In this document: in pieces, positions 7,608-17,351 of the stretch
How the letters are laid out: every line of letters starts with the position of its first letter
How positions within the stretch are numbered: the first letter of the stretch is position 1
Notes under the pieces: generated by a model
The model's input: the letters and a program-made list of their open reading frames with translations, nothing else
Told to the model about the DNA's origin: nothing
Database searches by the model: none
Made by a program: the position numbers and the translations under genes
Source: Clostridia bacterium
Lineage (GTDB): Bacteria > Bacillota > Sulfobacillia > RBS10-35 > JAJYVM01
Direction: 5' to 3'
Length of the DNA stretch: 38,224 bases
NCBI GenBank assembly: GCA_027314765.1
Contig: DAHVAF010000242.1
Location: forward strand, 1-38,224

Positions 7608-8183
7608 TCAGGTCGTTGGGGTGCCACTGGCTTCCTCATCGTACCTGGCGAAGAACCTGCGGATGGCCGCGTCGGCGCATGCCCGGTCGCCGGTGGCGAG
7701 GAGGTCGAGCAGTACCCCGCGGATGACGCCCACGGCGAGGCGACTTTCGACGCGTGCGGTTTCGGCCGGCATTCCCCGCGCCTCCAGCAGCGCGGCCAGC
7801 GGTTGCGCCGTGGGCTCGAAGGCGGTCTCCAGCAGCGGCTTGGCCCACACGCGCCCCTGGAGCGCCGCCGTGTACACCTCGAAGTACAGCCGCTCGAAAG
7901 GGGCCAGCGCGGGGTCGCTCATGCGCAGCCAGCTTGCATACAGGCAGGCCGCAAGGCCCTGCGCGGGCTCGAGTCGCGCCAGGGCGTCGAGCTGCGCGGC
8001 CTCGACCGCCCGGACCACCTCCAGCAGCAGCCCCTCCCGGCTTCCGAAGTGATAGATCAGCATGCGGTGGCTGGTGCCGAGGGCGGCCGCCAGGGCGCGC
8101 AAGCTCACGTCCGCCGTGCCGTGGGTGGCGAAGTACTCAATGGCCGCGTCCAGCAGGCGCCCCTTTGCCCCTTGCGTCTCCAT
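7608..8183 (-). CDS. TetR-family transcriptional regulator
   Basis: A one-component repressor of 191 residues. The N-terminal TetR DNA-binding domain (about 5-55) shows RLLDAAIEYFATHG, SLRALAAALGTSHRMLIYHF and the trailing GSREGLL; the rest is a helical ligand-binding/dimerisation domain of the usual size. The start is taken as ATG 8183 (METQGAK). An in-frame ATG at 8192 would only add MWY, encoded by the operator itself. The start codon lies in the first of two abutting 16-bp palindromic sites, so autoregulation together with the divergent SRPBCC gene is likely. The next gene on the same strand is the S66 pseudogene. The ligand cannot be told from sequence. Confidence 0.9.
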   Translation of the reverse strand: METQGAKGRLLDAAIEYFATHGTADVSLRALAAALGTSHRMLIYHFGSREGLLLEVVRAVEAAQLDALARLEPAQGLAACLYASWLRMSDPALAPFERLYFEVYTAALQGRVWAKPLLETAFEPTAQPLAALLEARGMPAETARVESRLAVGVIRGVLLDLLATGDRACADAAIRRFFARYDEEASGTPTT

Positions 8184-8214
8184 GTACCACATGATACATG
8201 TACCATATGGTACA
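8183..8214. promoter_or_regulatory. Double 16-bp operator between tetR and the SRPBCC gene
   Basis: A perfect palindrome, TGTACCATATGGTACA, occupies 8199-8214. Directly abutting it, 8183-8198 reads TGTACCACATGATACA, the same site with two changes. The pair covers the complete gap between the divergent genes and contains or touches both start codons. Palindromes of this size are typical TetR-family operators. A TTGCGT at 8172-8177 with TACATG at 8195-8200 (17-base spacing) could be the rightward promoter, which would give a nearly leaderless SRPBCC mRNA. Promoter placement is inference. Confidence 0.7.
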
Positions 8215-8632
8215 AATCACGGTCTCCGTGGACATTGACGCAACCGCCGATCGCGTGTGGGCGGCCCTCACGGACGTCGACGCGTACCCGCGCTGGAACA
8301 GGGGCGTGACGCGCATCGAGCGCGTTCCGGGCACCCGGGGCCTGGCGCCCGGCGACCGGGTGCGTATCACGCAGCCGCGGCTCGGCACCGCCACATGGAC
8401 CGTGACGCGGCTCGACCCCGGCACCAGGTTTGACTGGGCACAGACCCGCGGCCTGGTGACCACGACGGCGACCCACCAGATCACGCCGACCGGGGCGGGT
8501 GTCCGGCTGGACCTCGGCCTGCGCTTCGAGGGGCTGGGGGCTGGCCTCACTGGGTGGTTGATGGGCCGCGAGGCCCGCCGGTTCGTGGCGACGGAGGCCG
8601 ACGGCTGCCGGGCGCTCTGCGAGGGCGGGTAG
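8207..8632 (+). CDS. SRPBCC-domain protein (polyketide cyclase/dehydrase-like)
   Basis: A single START/Bet v1-like fold of 141 residues. The N-terminus ITVSVDIDATADRVWAALTDVDAYPRWNRGV is the diagnostic opening of the SRPBCC superfamily, followed by alternating strands and a long C-terminal helix (GREARRFVATEADGCRALCE). Such proteins hold a hydrophobic ligand in a deep cavity. There is no signal peptide or membrane segment. ATG 8207 is preferred over ATG 8198, because the extra MYH would be encoded by operator sequence. No ribosome binding site is visible, so translation may be leaderless. The divergent TetR gene shares its operators and is the probable regulator, which suggests that the two respond to the same small molecule. 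Confidence 0.82.
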   Translation: MVQITVSVDIDATADRVWAALTDVDAYPRWNRGVTRIERVPGTRGLAPGDRVRITQPRLGTATWTVTRLDPGTRFDWAQTRGLVTTTATHQITPTGAGVRLDLGLRFEGLGAGLTGWLMGREARRFVATEADGCRALCEGG

Positions 8633-8642
8633 GGCCCGCCCT

Positions 8643-8890
8643 TCACGCCGACTTGGGCGCGGCGGACTCGACGCGGGCCTGGCGGCGGTCCACCCGGTCG
8701 ACGACCACGCCGGCGAAGGGGCTCGCCACGACGCTGCAGGCCCCGCTCACGGCGGCCGCCGACGCCATCCAGGTCACCGAGCCCGTCGACTGCAGAACTC
8801 ACCAACACACAGCACCGCGATCGCGGCCAGGCCATCGCCGATGATGGAGACGAACTGGCCGGATCGCAGGATCCACATATCGGGCCGCAT
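8643..8890 (-). pseudogene. 5' remnant of a fourth MFS exporter gene
   Basis: From ATG 8890 the minus strand encodes MRPDMWILRSGQFVSIIGDG, then LAAIAVL, like the N-terminus of the MFS gene at 10102-11346. It then breaks at 8790-8810: the expected WWVLQ codons appear as a shifted segment with an in-frame TGA. The family sequence resumes in another frame as STGSVTWMASAAAV and ASPFAGVVVDRVDRRQ, and ends at a TGA (8643-8645) after about 70 residues. Everything beyond the second membrane helix is gone. The start follows the previous stop as TAGCATG, exactly the junction found at 11344-11350. This is the decayed last cistron of the efflux operon. Confidence 0.8.
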
Positions 8891-8891
8891 G

Positions 8892-10112
8892 CTAGCCCCC
8901 GGCCCGGGCTGGCCCCAGCCCCGCCGCCGCAAAGGCCTCATCCACCGGCCGCATCCCGCCGCAGCCGAAGCCGACGCCCGTGGCCAGCACGCCGCCCCCG
9001 CATGCCGCGATGACGCCCCCCACCGACCACACGGCGGCAAGGGCGCCCGCCCCGGCCTGCGACAGGGGCACCAGGGCCTGGGCCGTGCTGCCCAGCAGGC
9101 TGAATACCCGCCCCTGGAACTCCTCCGGCACGCCCGACTGCAGCAGGGAGTACACGGCGGCGTTCGCAATCGCCGCCCCGGCGCCGGCGACCGCCATCAC
9201 CGCCAGGCCCAGCACCAGCGACCGCCCGAGCCCCAGCACACCGAACGCCAGCCCCATGACGGCGATGAGGCCGTAGAGGCTGGACGCGCGCCTTGCCGAC
9301 CGCCCCGTGGCGCTGATGGCCGCCGAGGCGAGCACGGTGCCGAGCGGGAAGCTCGCCTCCAGGAAGCCGTACCCCTGCGCGCCGGCATGGAGCGGCCCGG
9401 CGGCCAGGGCCGGCAGCAGGACCATCGCGCTATTGGTCAGTGCGTTGATCGCGAGCACGGGCCCTGTCAGGGCGCGCATCAGCGGGTGCTTGCGCACATA
9501 GCGCAGGCCCTCCAGCATCTGGCCGCCGAAGCCGGACGCGGCGATGGCCCGCTCGGCCGGGATGGCGATCAGCGCAAGCGCGGCGAAAGAGACCAGAAAT
9601 GAGCCCGCGTCGGCGCCAAGGGCCAAGGCGACGCCGAAGGCCGCCACCAGGACCCCGCCGACGGCGGCCCCGATCAGCCCGCCCGTGGACTGGGCGAAGC
9701 TCAGCAGCCCGTTGATCCGCGGCAGGGCCTCCGGGCCCACCAGCCGGGGCAGCGCCGCCAGCAGGGCTGGGAAGTACGCGGCCCCGATCATGCGGGAGAT
9801 GGCCAGCAGGACCACCAGGGCCCAGATCGGCAGGTGCCCGCTGGCCGACAGCGCCGCGATGGCGCCGTAGCACACCGCACGCGCCCCGTCCGCCGCCATC
9901 ATCAGGCTGCGGCGGTCGAGGCGGTCGACCAGCACCCCGGCGAAGGGGCTCACCACCAGGCTGGCCGCCGCCAGGATCGCCGCCACGCCCGCCATGAGCG
10001 CCACCGAGCCCGTGGTCTGGAGCACCCACCAGAGCACGGCCACCGAGGCGAGCCCGTCGCCGATCACCGACACAAACTGGCCCGTCACCAGGATCCAGGC
10101 GTCACGGCGCAA
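8892..10112 (-). CDS. MFS efflux transporter (copy A')
   Basis: A 12-helix major facilitator of 406 residues of the MFS_3/enterobactin-exporter (EntS)-like type. It opens with the first-helix block WILVTGQFVSVIGDGLASVA, and the conserved loop between helices 2 and 3 reads GVLVDRLDRRSLMM. The segments INGLLSFAQSTGGLIGAAVGG and GVPEEFQGRVFSL mark the central and late family blocks. The start is a TTG at 10112 behind GAGGAGG and overlaps the upstream MFS stop by 11 bases. It closely resembles the MFS gene at 11348-12568: in a 92-residue N-terminal stretch I count 11 differences. Likely role: proton-driven export of hydrophobic compounds such as drugs. The cargo is unknown. Confidence 0.9.
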   Translation of the reverse strand: MRRDAWILVTGQFVSVIGDGLASVAVLWWVLQTTGSVALMAGVAAILAAASLVVSPFAGVLVDRLDRRSLMMAADGARAVCYGAIAALSASGHLPIWALVVLLAISRMIGAAYFPALLAALPRLVGPEALPRINGLLSFAQSTGGLIGAAVGGVLVAAFGVALALGADAGSFLVSFAALALIAIPAERAIAASGFGGQMLEGLRYVRKHPLMRALTGPVLAINALTNSAMVLLPALAAGPLHAGAQGYGFLEASFPLGTVLASAAISATGRSARRASSLYGLIAVMGLAFGVLGLGRSLVLGLAVMAVAGAGAAIANAAVYSLLQSGVPEEFQGRVFSLLGSTAQALVPLSQAGAGALAAVWSVGGVIAACGGGVLATGVGFGCGGMRPVDEAFAAAGLGPARAGG

Positions 10113-11346
10113 CCTGACCCACCTCCTCGGCGGGGGCCGTGCGCGGCGCCAGGGCGAGGGCTCCGGTGACGGCCGGCGCCGCGGCGAGCCCGAAGCCGGC
10201 CGAGCTGCCGGCCACAGCCAGGCCGCTGGCCAACGTCACGGCGGCGGACCCGAAGACCTGGGCCAGCACGCCTGCACCCGCCTGGGCCAGGGGGGTGAGT
10301 CCCTGGCCGATGCCGTTGACGAGGCCGAAGACCCGGCCCTGCATTTCCGCCGGAACGCGGCGCTGCAGCAGCGTCGTGAACATCACATTGGGCACGGCGA
10401 CCAGCACCCCGCCGACGACGGTGAACACGAGGGCCAGCGCAAGGCTGTGCGACAGGGCCAGGCCGATGACGGCGAGGCCAGCGCCCGCCGTGGCGCCATA
10501 CAGGGCGGCCCCGCTCCGGGCAATGGCCGGAACGGCGCTGATCACCCCCAGGCCGGCCAGGATCCCGACGGGAAACCCAGCCTCCAGCGCGCCATAGCCC
10601 TGGGCTCCGGCGTGCAGGGGACCCGCCGCCAGCAGGGGGAAGAGCACGGTGATGCCGCCCGCGGCGCCGTTCACCAGCAGCCCGAACTCCGCCATCGAGC
10701 GCACCAGGCCGTCCTGGCCCAGGAAGGCGAGGCCCGCGCGCATCTGGCGGAAGAACCCTTCGGCGGCCTCGCCCGCCGTCCGCCGGACGGCGGGGATGGC
10801 CACCATGGTGAGGCTGGCCACCGACACCACGAACGACAGGGCATCGGCGGCCAGCGCCGGGCCGACGCCCAACGCCGCCACCAGGACCCCGCCGACGGCC
10901 GCGCCGAGGATCTGGCCGCCGTTCTGGGACATCCCCAGCAGGCCGTTGGCCCGCTCCAGCCCGTCCTCGGCCACCATCCGCGGCAGGGAGGCCGCGAGCG
11001 CCGGGGAGAAGAGGCTGCCGGCGGCACGCGCCGTGGTCAGCAGCACGAAGACCGCCCACAGCGGGAGGCTGCCGGTCGCCGCCAGGAGAGCCATGCCCCC
11101 GTATATCGCCGCCCGGGCCAGGTCGACGCCGATCATCAGGCGCCGCCGGTCCAGGCGGTCGGCGAAGACCCCGGAGAACGGGCTCATCGCGACGGTGGTG
11201 GCGGCGGCGACGGCCGCGACCGCGCCCATCGCGGCGGCGGAGCCCGTCGTCTGCAGCACCCACCAGAGCACGGCGATGGCGGCGACGCCGTCGCCGACGA
11301 CCGACACGAACTGGCCGGAGAGCAGGACCCAGATGTCGCGCCGCAT
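10102..11346 (-). CDS. MFS efflux transporter (copy B)
   Basis: A major facilitator of 414 residues, related to but clearly different from its two neighbours. It begins MRRDIWVLLSGQFVSVVGDG, with the loop GVFADRLDRRRLMIG after helix 2, ANGLLGMSQNGGQILGAAVGG in the middle and VPAEMQGRVFGLVNGIGQG in the second half. ATG 11346 is chosen because it follows the previous stop as TAGCATG. The frame is open 14 codons further up, but that part overlaps the end of the preceding gene and lacks family residues. It ends 11 bases inside the next MFS gene. A decayed relative of this gene lies at 8643-8890. Probably translated by reinitiation within the efflux operon; substrate unknown. Confidence 0.9.
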   Translation of the reverse strand: MRRDIWVLLSGQFVSVVGDGVAAIAVLWWVLQTTGSAAAMGAVAAVAAATTVAMSPFSGVFADRLDRRRLMIGVDLARAAIYGGMALLAATGSLPLWAVFVLLTTARAAGSLFSPALAASLPRMVAEDGLERANGLLGMSQNGGQILGAAVGGVLVAALGVGPALAADALSFVVSVASLTMVAIPAVRRTAGEAAEGFFRQMRAGLAFLGQDGLVRSMAEFGLLVNGAAGGITVLFPLLAAGPLHAGAQGYGALEAGFPVGILAGLGVISAVPAIARSGAALYGATAGAGLAVIGLALSHSLALALVFTVVGGVLVAVPNVMFTTLLQRRVPAEMQGRVFGLVNGIGQGLTPLAQAGAGVLAQVFGSAAVTLASGLAVAGSSAGFGLAAAPAVTGALALAPRTAPAEEVGQVAP

Positions 11347-11347
11347 G

Positions 11348-12568
11348 CTACGCGCTCGCCGCGGGCGGGCGTAGCCCGGCGGCGGCAAACGCCTCGTCCA
11401 CGGGCCGCGCCCCGCTCCAACCGAAACCGAGGCCCGTGGCCACCACGCCGCCCCCGCATGCGGCGATGACGCCCCCGACCGACCACACGGCCGCCAGGGC
11501 GCCGGCGCCAGCCTGGGACAAGGGCTGCAGGGCCTGGGCGGCTCCGCCCAGCAGGCTGAACACCCGGCCCTGGACCTCCCCGGATACCCCCGCCTGCAGC
11601 AGCGCGTTGACGGCCGCGTTCCCGATCGCCGCCGCCGCCCCCGCGACCGCCATCTCGCCGAGGCCCACCACCAGCGAGCGGCTCAGCCCCAACGCGCCGA
11701 TCGCGACGCCCATGACCACGACAAGCCCGTAGACGCTGGAGGCGCGCCTCGCGGAGCGGCCCGTGGCGCTGATGACCCCCGAAGCCAGCACGGTGCCCAG
11801 CGGAAAGCTGGCCTGAAGGAAGCCGTAGCCCTGCGCGCCGGCGTGCAGCGGACCGGCCGCCAGGGCAGGCAGCAGGACCATTGCGGAGTTGGTCATCGCG
11901 TTCAGGACTAGGACGGGGCCGGTGAGGGCGCGCAGCAGGGGGTGCTGCCGCACATAGCGCAGGCCCTCAAGCATCTGCCCGCGGAAGCCGGATGCGGCGA
12001 TGGCCTTTTCCGCCGGGATGGCGATCAGGGCGAGCGAGGTCACGGAGACCAGAAAGGAGACGGCATCCGCCGCCAGGGCCAGGGCCACGCCGAAGGCCGC
12101 CACCAGCACCCCGCCGACGGCGGCCCCAATCAGACCGCCCGTCGACTGGGCAAAGCTCAGCAACCCGTTGACCCGCGGCAGGGCCTGTGGGGCCACCAGC
12201 CGCGGCAACGCCGCCATCAGGGCGGGGTAGTAAGCGGCCCCGATGGCGCGCGCCACAGCCAGCAGGGCCACCAGGACCCAGATCGGCAGGTGCCCGCCCG
12301 CCGCCATCGCCGCAATGGCGCCGTAGCACAGGGCACGCGCCCCGTCCGCCGCCATCATGAGCCCCCGGCGGTCGAGCCGGTCTGCCAACACCCCTGCGAA
12401 GGGACTCGCAAGGAGCCCGGCAGCGGCCAGGATCGCCGCCACGCCGGCCATCACCGCCACCGAACCTGTCGCCTGCAACACCCACCAGAGCACCGCCACC
12501 GACGCGAGCCCGTCGCCGATGACCGAGACGAACTGCCCCGTCACGAGAATCCAGGCCTGCGTGCCCAT
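11348..12568 (-). CDS. MFS efflux transporter (copy A)
   Basis: A major facilitator of 406 residues starting MGTQAWILVTGQFVSVIGDG. It has the GVLADRLDRRGLMM loop, VNGLLSFAQSTGGLIGAAVGG, and a C-terminal GVSGEVQGRVFSLLGG block. It is near-identical to the copy at 8892-10112 from helix 1 to the C-terminal RPVDEAFAAAGL. Its ATG at 12568 shares a base with the stop of the ABC-2 permease gene (TGATG). A much longer open frame continues upstream antisense-free but lies over the permease gene in another frame and is not coding. It is the first MFS gene after the ABC exporter genes, so an ABC exporter and MFS pumps are made from one message. Confidence 0.9.
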   Translation of the reverse strand: MGTQAWILVTGQFVSVIGDGLASVAVLWWVLQATGSVAVMAGVAAILAAAGLLASPFAGVLADRLDRRGLMMAADGARALCYGAIAAMAAGGHLPIWVLVALLAVARAIGAAYYPALMAALPRLVAPQALPRVNGLLSFAQSTGGLIGAAVGGVLVAAFGVALALAADAVSFLVSVTSLALIAIPAEKAIAASGFRGQMLEGLRYVRQHPLLRALTGPVLVLNAMTNSAMVLLPALAAGPLHAGAQGYGFLQASFPLGTVLASGVISATGRSARRASSVYGLVVVMGVAIGALGLSRSLVVGLGEMAVAGAAAAIGNAAVNALLQAGVSGEVQGRVFSLLGGAAQALQPLSQAGAGALAAVWSVGGVIAACGGGVVATGLGFGWSGARPVDEAFAAAGLRPPAASA

Positions 12569-13350
12569 CAGTGCAGCGCCAGGGTGCCGGCCCGGCGCAC
12601 ATGGCGCTCCACGGCCCAGAACACCGCGGCCCCGGCGGCGGCCAGCGCCGCCGCCATGATCGCCAGCAGCCGCTGCTCGACGGGAAGCGGGAGCAGGGGG
12701 GCGCCGCCGAGCACCAGCGTGCGCAGCGCATCCAGGCCGTAGGTCGTCGGCAGGGCCATGGCCAGCGCCGCCAGGCCGCGCGGCAGGTCGCCGACGGGCA
12801 TGCTCTGCCCGGACAGCGTGCTCAGGATGAACTGCCCGGCGTCGGTGATGGTGTTGGCCTGCCGCACCACCAGCACCAGGCCGGCGAAGCCGAGCCCGAA
12901 CCCGTAGAGCGCCACCAGCATGGGTCCGATGTACGCCAGGGCCCGGGGCAGGGCCTGCCACTGGCCCTGCAGGCCGTAGACCACGCCGGCCAGGCCCAGC
13001 GACAGCAGCGACTCCGCCGTGCCGAGCACCAGGCTCCACACCACGCGCCCCAGCAGCTGCAGGCTGGGGCTGGCCGGACTGAGCCAGTTGGCCTCCAGCA
13101 CGCCAGTGTCCATATCCTGCTTCAGGGAGAAGCCGATCCCCCACATCACGGTGCCGATGTACGAGGTGACGGCGACCCCCAGCAGGGCGAAGCTGGTGTA
13201 GTCGCGGAAGGGGCCGCCGCCGAAGGCGCGGCCCAGGAAGTAGAGCGGCGCGAACCACACCAGCGGGTCCAGGACGATGCGGAGGATCTGCAGGCGGTAC
13301 CGGAAGAAGATGCGGCGGTCCCGGCCGAAGGCTGCGGCCACCACGGCCAT
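12568..13350 (-). CDS. ABC-2 type exporter permease
   Basis: An integral membrane protein of 260 residues with the ABC-2 layout: a short cytoplasmic N-terminus with FGRDRRIFFRYRLQILRIVLDP, then about six hydrophobic segments. The SLKQDMDTGVLEANWLSP loop corresponds to the family's QE/ETGTLE region, followed by TTYGLDALRTLVLGG before the last helix. It starts with ATG 13350, one base after the stop of the sister permease (TGAGATG), and its own stop overlaps the MFS start. Together with the sister permease and the ATPase it would form a heterodimeric membrane channel for drug, lipid or polymer export. The frame is open 26 codons further upstream, but that segment overlaps the sister gene. Confidence 0.88.
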   Translation of the reverse strand: MAVVAAAFGRDRRIFFRYRLQILRIVLDPLVWFAPLYFLGRAFGGGPFRDYTSFALLGVAVTSYIGTVMWGIGFSLKQDMDTGVLEANWLSPASPSLQLLGRVVWSLVLGTAESLLSLGLAGVVYGLQGQWQALPRALAYIGPMLVALYGFGLGFAGLVLVVRQANTITDAGQFILSTLSGQSMPVGDLPRGLAALAMALPTTYGLDALRTLVLGGAPLLPLPVEQRLLAIMAAALAAAGAAVFWAVERHVRRAGTLALH

Positions 13351-13351
13351 C

Positions 13352-14113
13352 TCAGTAGGTCCCCAGGGCGCCGCGCCGGCGCACGCTGGCCTCCACGCCG
13401 GCGAAGAGCAACGCCCCCAGGGCAGCAAGGCCCACGTCGAAGCCCAGCAGCCGCACCAGGTCGGTCCCCCAGGGTCCGCCGCGCATGGCGTCCAGGGCGT
13501 AGGTCATGGGCAGGGCGCCGCCGACCCGCTGCAGCCAACCCGGCAGCACGGCCAGGGGGCAGGTGATGCCGCAGGCGACCATGAAGAGGCCGCGCACCAG
13601 GTTGACCATCACGCTCACGTCCTTCGCCCAGAACACCATGGCCGCCAGCACCAGGCCGACGCCCAGCACCCACGGCACGCTCGCCACCGCGACGGCCGCG
13701 GCGACCGGCCACGGCGCCGCCCACCTCACCCCGAATAGGAGCGTGCACTCCAGCGCGCCCAGCACCATGCCGGCCAGGCTGAGGCCGATGTCGGTCAGCG
13801 CCGGGCCGGTCAGCAGGGCCCAGCGGGCGGCCGGGCTCGACCAGTTGCTCTCCAGCGTGCCGCCGGTCTGCTCCTGGCGCAGGGCGCCGCCGACCGACCA
13901 GCACGTGACGTTGACCCACATCCACATCAGAGTGCCGGAGACGATGTCCGCCCGGTAGCCGGCGAAGCCGTGCCCGCCCTGGGCCAGCGCCCCAGCGGTC
14001 AGGAGGTAGGCGGCCGGGAATATCACCGGCCAGGCGAGGTAGGCGAACCAGAAATCCGGATAGCGGAGCTTCATCAGCAGCGAGCGCCGCACGCCGGCCC
14101 AGAGCGCGCTCAT
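13352..14113 (-). CDS. ABC-2 type exporter permease
   Basis: The second permease of the exporter, 253 residues. The N-terminal SLLMKLRYPDFWFAYLAWP leads into helix 1; ALRQEQTGGTLESNWSSP is the conserved coupling loop; and LPMTYALDAMRGGPW precedes the last helix, matching the equivalent block in the downstream permease. Five or six hydrophobic segments are visible. Its ATG overlaps the ATPase stop in an ATGA, and the next permease begins one base after its own stop, so the three exporter genes are translationally linked. Two different permeases and one ATPase gene imply a heteromeric pore with an ATPase dimer. Confidence 0.88.
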   Translation of the reverse strand: MSALWAGVRRSLLMKLRYPDFWFAYLAWPVIFPAAYLLTAGALAQGGHGFAGYRADIVSGTLMWMWVNVTCWSVGGALRQEQTGGTLESNWSSPAARWALLTGPALTDIGLSLAGMVLGALECTLLFGVRWAAPWPVAAAVAVASVPWVLGVGLVLAAMVFWAKDVSVMVNLVRGLFMVACGITCPLAVLPGWLQRVGGALPMTYALDAMRGGPWGTDLVRLLGFDVGLAALGALLFAGVEASVRRRGALGTY

Positions 14114-15036
14114 GCGCGGAGCGCCTGTCCGGCCACGGCCACGAAGACGTCCTCCAGCGTGGGTTCGACGGACTCGCAGCGGAGCACCGCCGCGCCCGCC
14201 TGCGCCGCCTGCGCGACCAGAGCCGGCAGCTCGGCCGCCGGGTCGCTGACCGGCACCCGCAGCTCCCAGCGGCCCTCGCCGATGGCCACCGCCTCCCCGG
14301 GCAGGGACAGGTCCGGCCGCCAGCCGGCCAGCTCGACCCGGCAGACCGCGCCGCCCCCGAGCCGCCGCTTCAGGGCACCCGGCGCGTCCAGGGCCACGAT
14401 GCGGCCGCCCGTCACGAAGGCGACCCGCTGGCAGAGCTCGTCGGCCTCCTCCATGTAGTGGGTGGTGAGGAGCACGGTGCGGCCCTCGGCCGCCACGGCG
14501 CGCACCTCGTCGCGCAGCAGTCGGGCGGAGACCGGATCCAGCCCGGCCGTCGGCTCATCGAGCAGCAGTACGGCCGGATCGGCCAGCATGCTGCGCGCCA
14601 GGGCCAGGCGCTGCTTCATGCCGGTGGAGTACCGCTCGACCAGCTCGTCGGCGCGGTCGTCCAGGCGAAAGCGCGCGAGGAGGTCGCCGGCGCGCCGCCG
14701 GGCGTCCGCCCCCCGCAGGCCGTAGAGCGCGGCGAAGTACAGCAGGTACTCCCGGCCCGTCAGCTTCCAGTAGAGGCTTCGCTCGCCGCCGAGCACCGCG
14801 CCCAGGCGGCGCCGGGCGGCCACCGGGTGGCGGGCGACGTCGTGGCCGGCGATGCGCGCCACCCCCGAGGTCGGCAGGAGCAGCCCGCAGAGCATCCGCA
14901 CGGTGGTGCTCTTGCCCGCCCCGTTGGGGCCGAGCAGGCCGAAAACCTCGCCGGCCTCCGCGCTGAAGCTGATGTGGTCGACCGCGACCCGTGTCCCGAA
15001 GCGCTTGCTCAGGTCGGAGACCTCGACCGGCGCCAT
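14110..15036 (-). CDS. ABC exporter ATP-binding protein (DrrA-like)
   Basis: ATPase of 308 residues of the DrrA/CcmA type that powers ABC-2 exporters. It shows Walker A GPNGAGKST, a Q/E-loop-region GGERSLYWKLTGREYL, the signature YSTGMKQRLALARSML, Walker B AVLLLDEPTAGLDP and the switch histidine in LLTTHYMEEADEL. A C-terminal extension (about 220-308) ending EDVFVAVAGQALRA is typical of DrrA-like proteins that regulate dimer assembly. ATG 15036 gives the family N-terminus MAPVEVSDLSKRFG; longer open frame upstream crosses the promoter. It is the first gene of a six-gene minus-strand efflux operon and overlaps the first permease by 4 bases. Confidence 0.93.
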   Translation of the reverse strand: MAPVEVSDLSKRFGTRVAVDHISFSAEAGEVFGLLGPNGAGKSTTVRMLCGLLLPTSGVARIAGHDVARHPVAARRRLGAVLGGERSLYWKLTGREYLLYFAALYGLRGADARRRAGDLLARFRLDDRADELVERYSTGMKQRLALARSMLADPAVLLLDEPTAGLDPVSARLLRDEVRAVAAEGRTVLLTTHYMEEADELCQRVAFVTGGRIVALDAPGALKRRLGGGAVCRVELAGWRPDLSLPGEAVAIGEGRWELRVPVSDPAAELPALVAQAAQAGAAVLRCESVEPTLEDVFVAVAGQALRA

Positions 15037-15055
15037 CTGCCATCGCCTCGACCCC

Positions 15056-15093
15056 AGGTTAAACACTGTCAATAGCCATGTCAACAATGTTGA
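15056..15093 (-). promoter_or_regulatory. Promoter and operator-like inverted repeat of the efflux operon
   Basis: On the minus strand, TTGACA (15084-15079), a 17-base spacer and TAACCT (15061-15056) form a plausible promoter that starts transcription near 15049, about 13 bases before the ATPase ATG. An inverted repeat TCAACAATGTTGA (15081-15093, imperfect only at its centre) overlaps the -35, and further TGTCAA boxes lie at 15067 and 15079. This AT-rich patch looks like a repressor site of the MarR/TetR kind. The regulator is not identified. Confidence 0.55.
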
Positions 15094-15101
15094 AGTCGGA
15101 C

Positions 15102-15138
15102 TTGACACGTGGCAGAAGGCCCGGTGATGCATTAGATT
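15102..15138 (+). promoter_or_regulatory. Possible promoter of the ABC-F gene
   Basis: TTGACA at 15102-15107 and TAGATT at 15133-15138 are promoter-like on the plus strand, but they are about 25 bases apart, too far for one standard promoter. TAGATT lies 11 bases before the ABC-F ATG, which has no visible ribosome binding site; a leaderless mRNA is therefore possible. The region is shared with the divergent efflux operon. Confidence 0.3.
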
Positions 15139-15148
15139 GGGCTCTGCG

Positions 15149-17030
<1,882 letters not shown>

Positions 17031-17041
<11 letters not shown>

Positions 17042-17351
17042 CGGTGCCCGCGTGGTCGTGAACATCTACGGCGAGGAGTGCGCGCTGCGGGGGGATGGAA
17101 CGCCCGAGCGCCTGCGGGGCCTGGCCGCGCTGGTGGACGCCCGCATGCGGGCGGTGGCCGGCCGCACGCCGCAGCTGAGCAAGACGCGGGTGGCCATGCT
17201 GGCGGCGCTGCAACTGGCGGACGAGCTCGGCCGCCTGCAGGAGGCCCTGGTCAGTCGCGTCGAGGTCGAGGAGCGCCCGCTGCCGGCACCCGCGCCCGCC
17301 GCCGCGCCCGTGCCGCCGCCGCGCCGCATCACGCACCGCCCCCGCGCGTGA
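17031..17351 (+). CDS. zapA: Cell division protein ZapA
   Basis: A small protein of 106 residues with the ZapA signature: N-terminal RVVVNIYGEECALRGDGTPE, then LAALVDARMRAVAG and a helical segment RVAMLAALQLADELGRLQEAL that would form the coiled-coil dimer/tetramer. ZapA crosslinks FtsZ filaments in the Z-ring. The C-terminal tail (about 80-106) is rich in Pro, Ala and Arg and probably disordered. The ATG at 17031 lies within the end of the ABC-F gene behind a G-rich ribosome binding site, and the stop overlaps the polX start (GTGA). The order zapA-polX near pheST is common in Bacillota. Confidence 0.87.

Noticed and set aside
9994-11469. A 491-codon plus-strand open frame opposite the MFS genes
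   Set aside because: It is antisense to two clearly coding MFS genes, low-complexity in composition, and shows no ribosome binding site or domain.
11348-13258. A 636-codon fused permease-MFS frame
   Set aside because: The upstream part is an alternative frame of the ABC-2 permease gene; the MFS protein starts at the ATG overlapping the permease stop.
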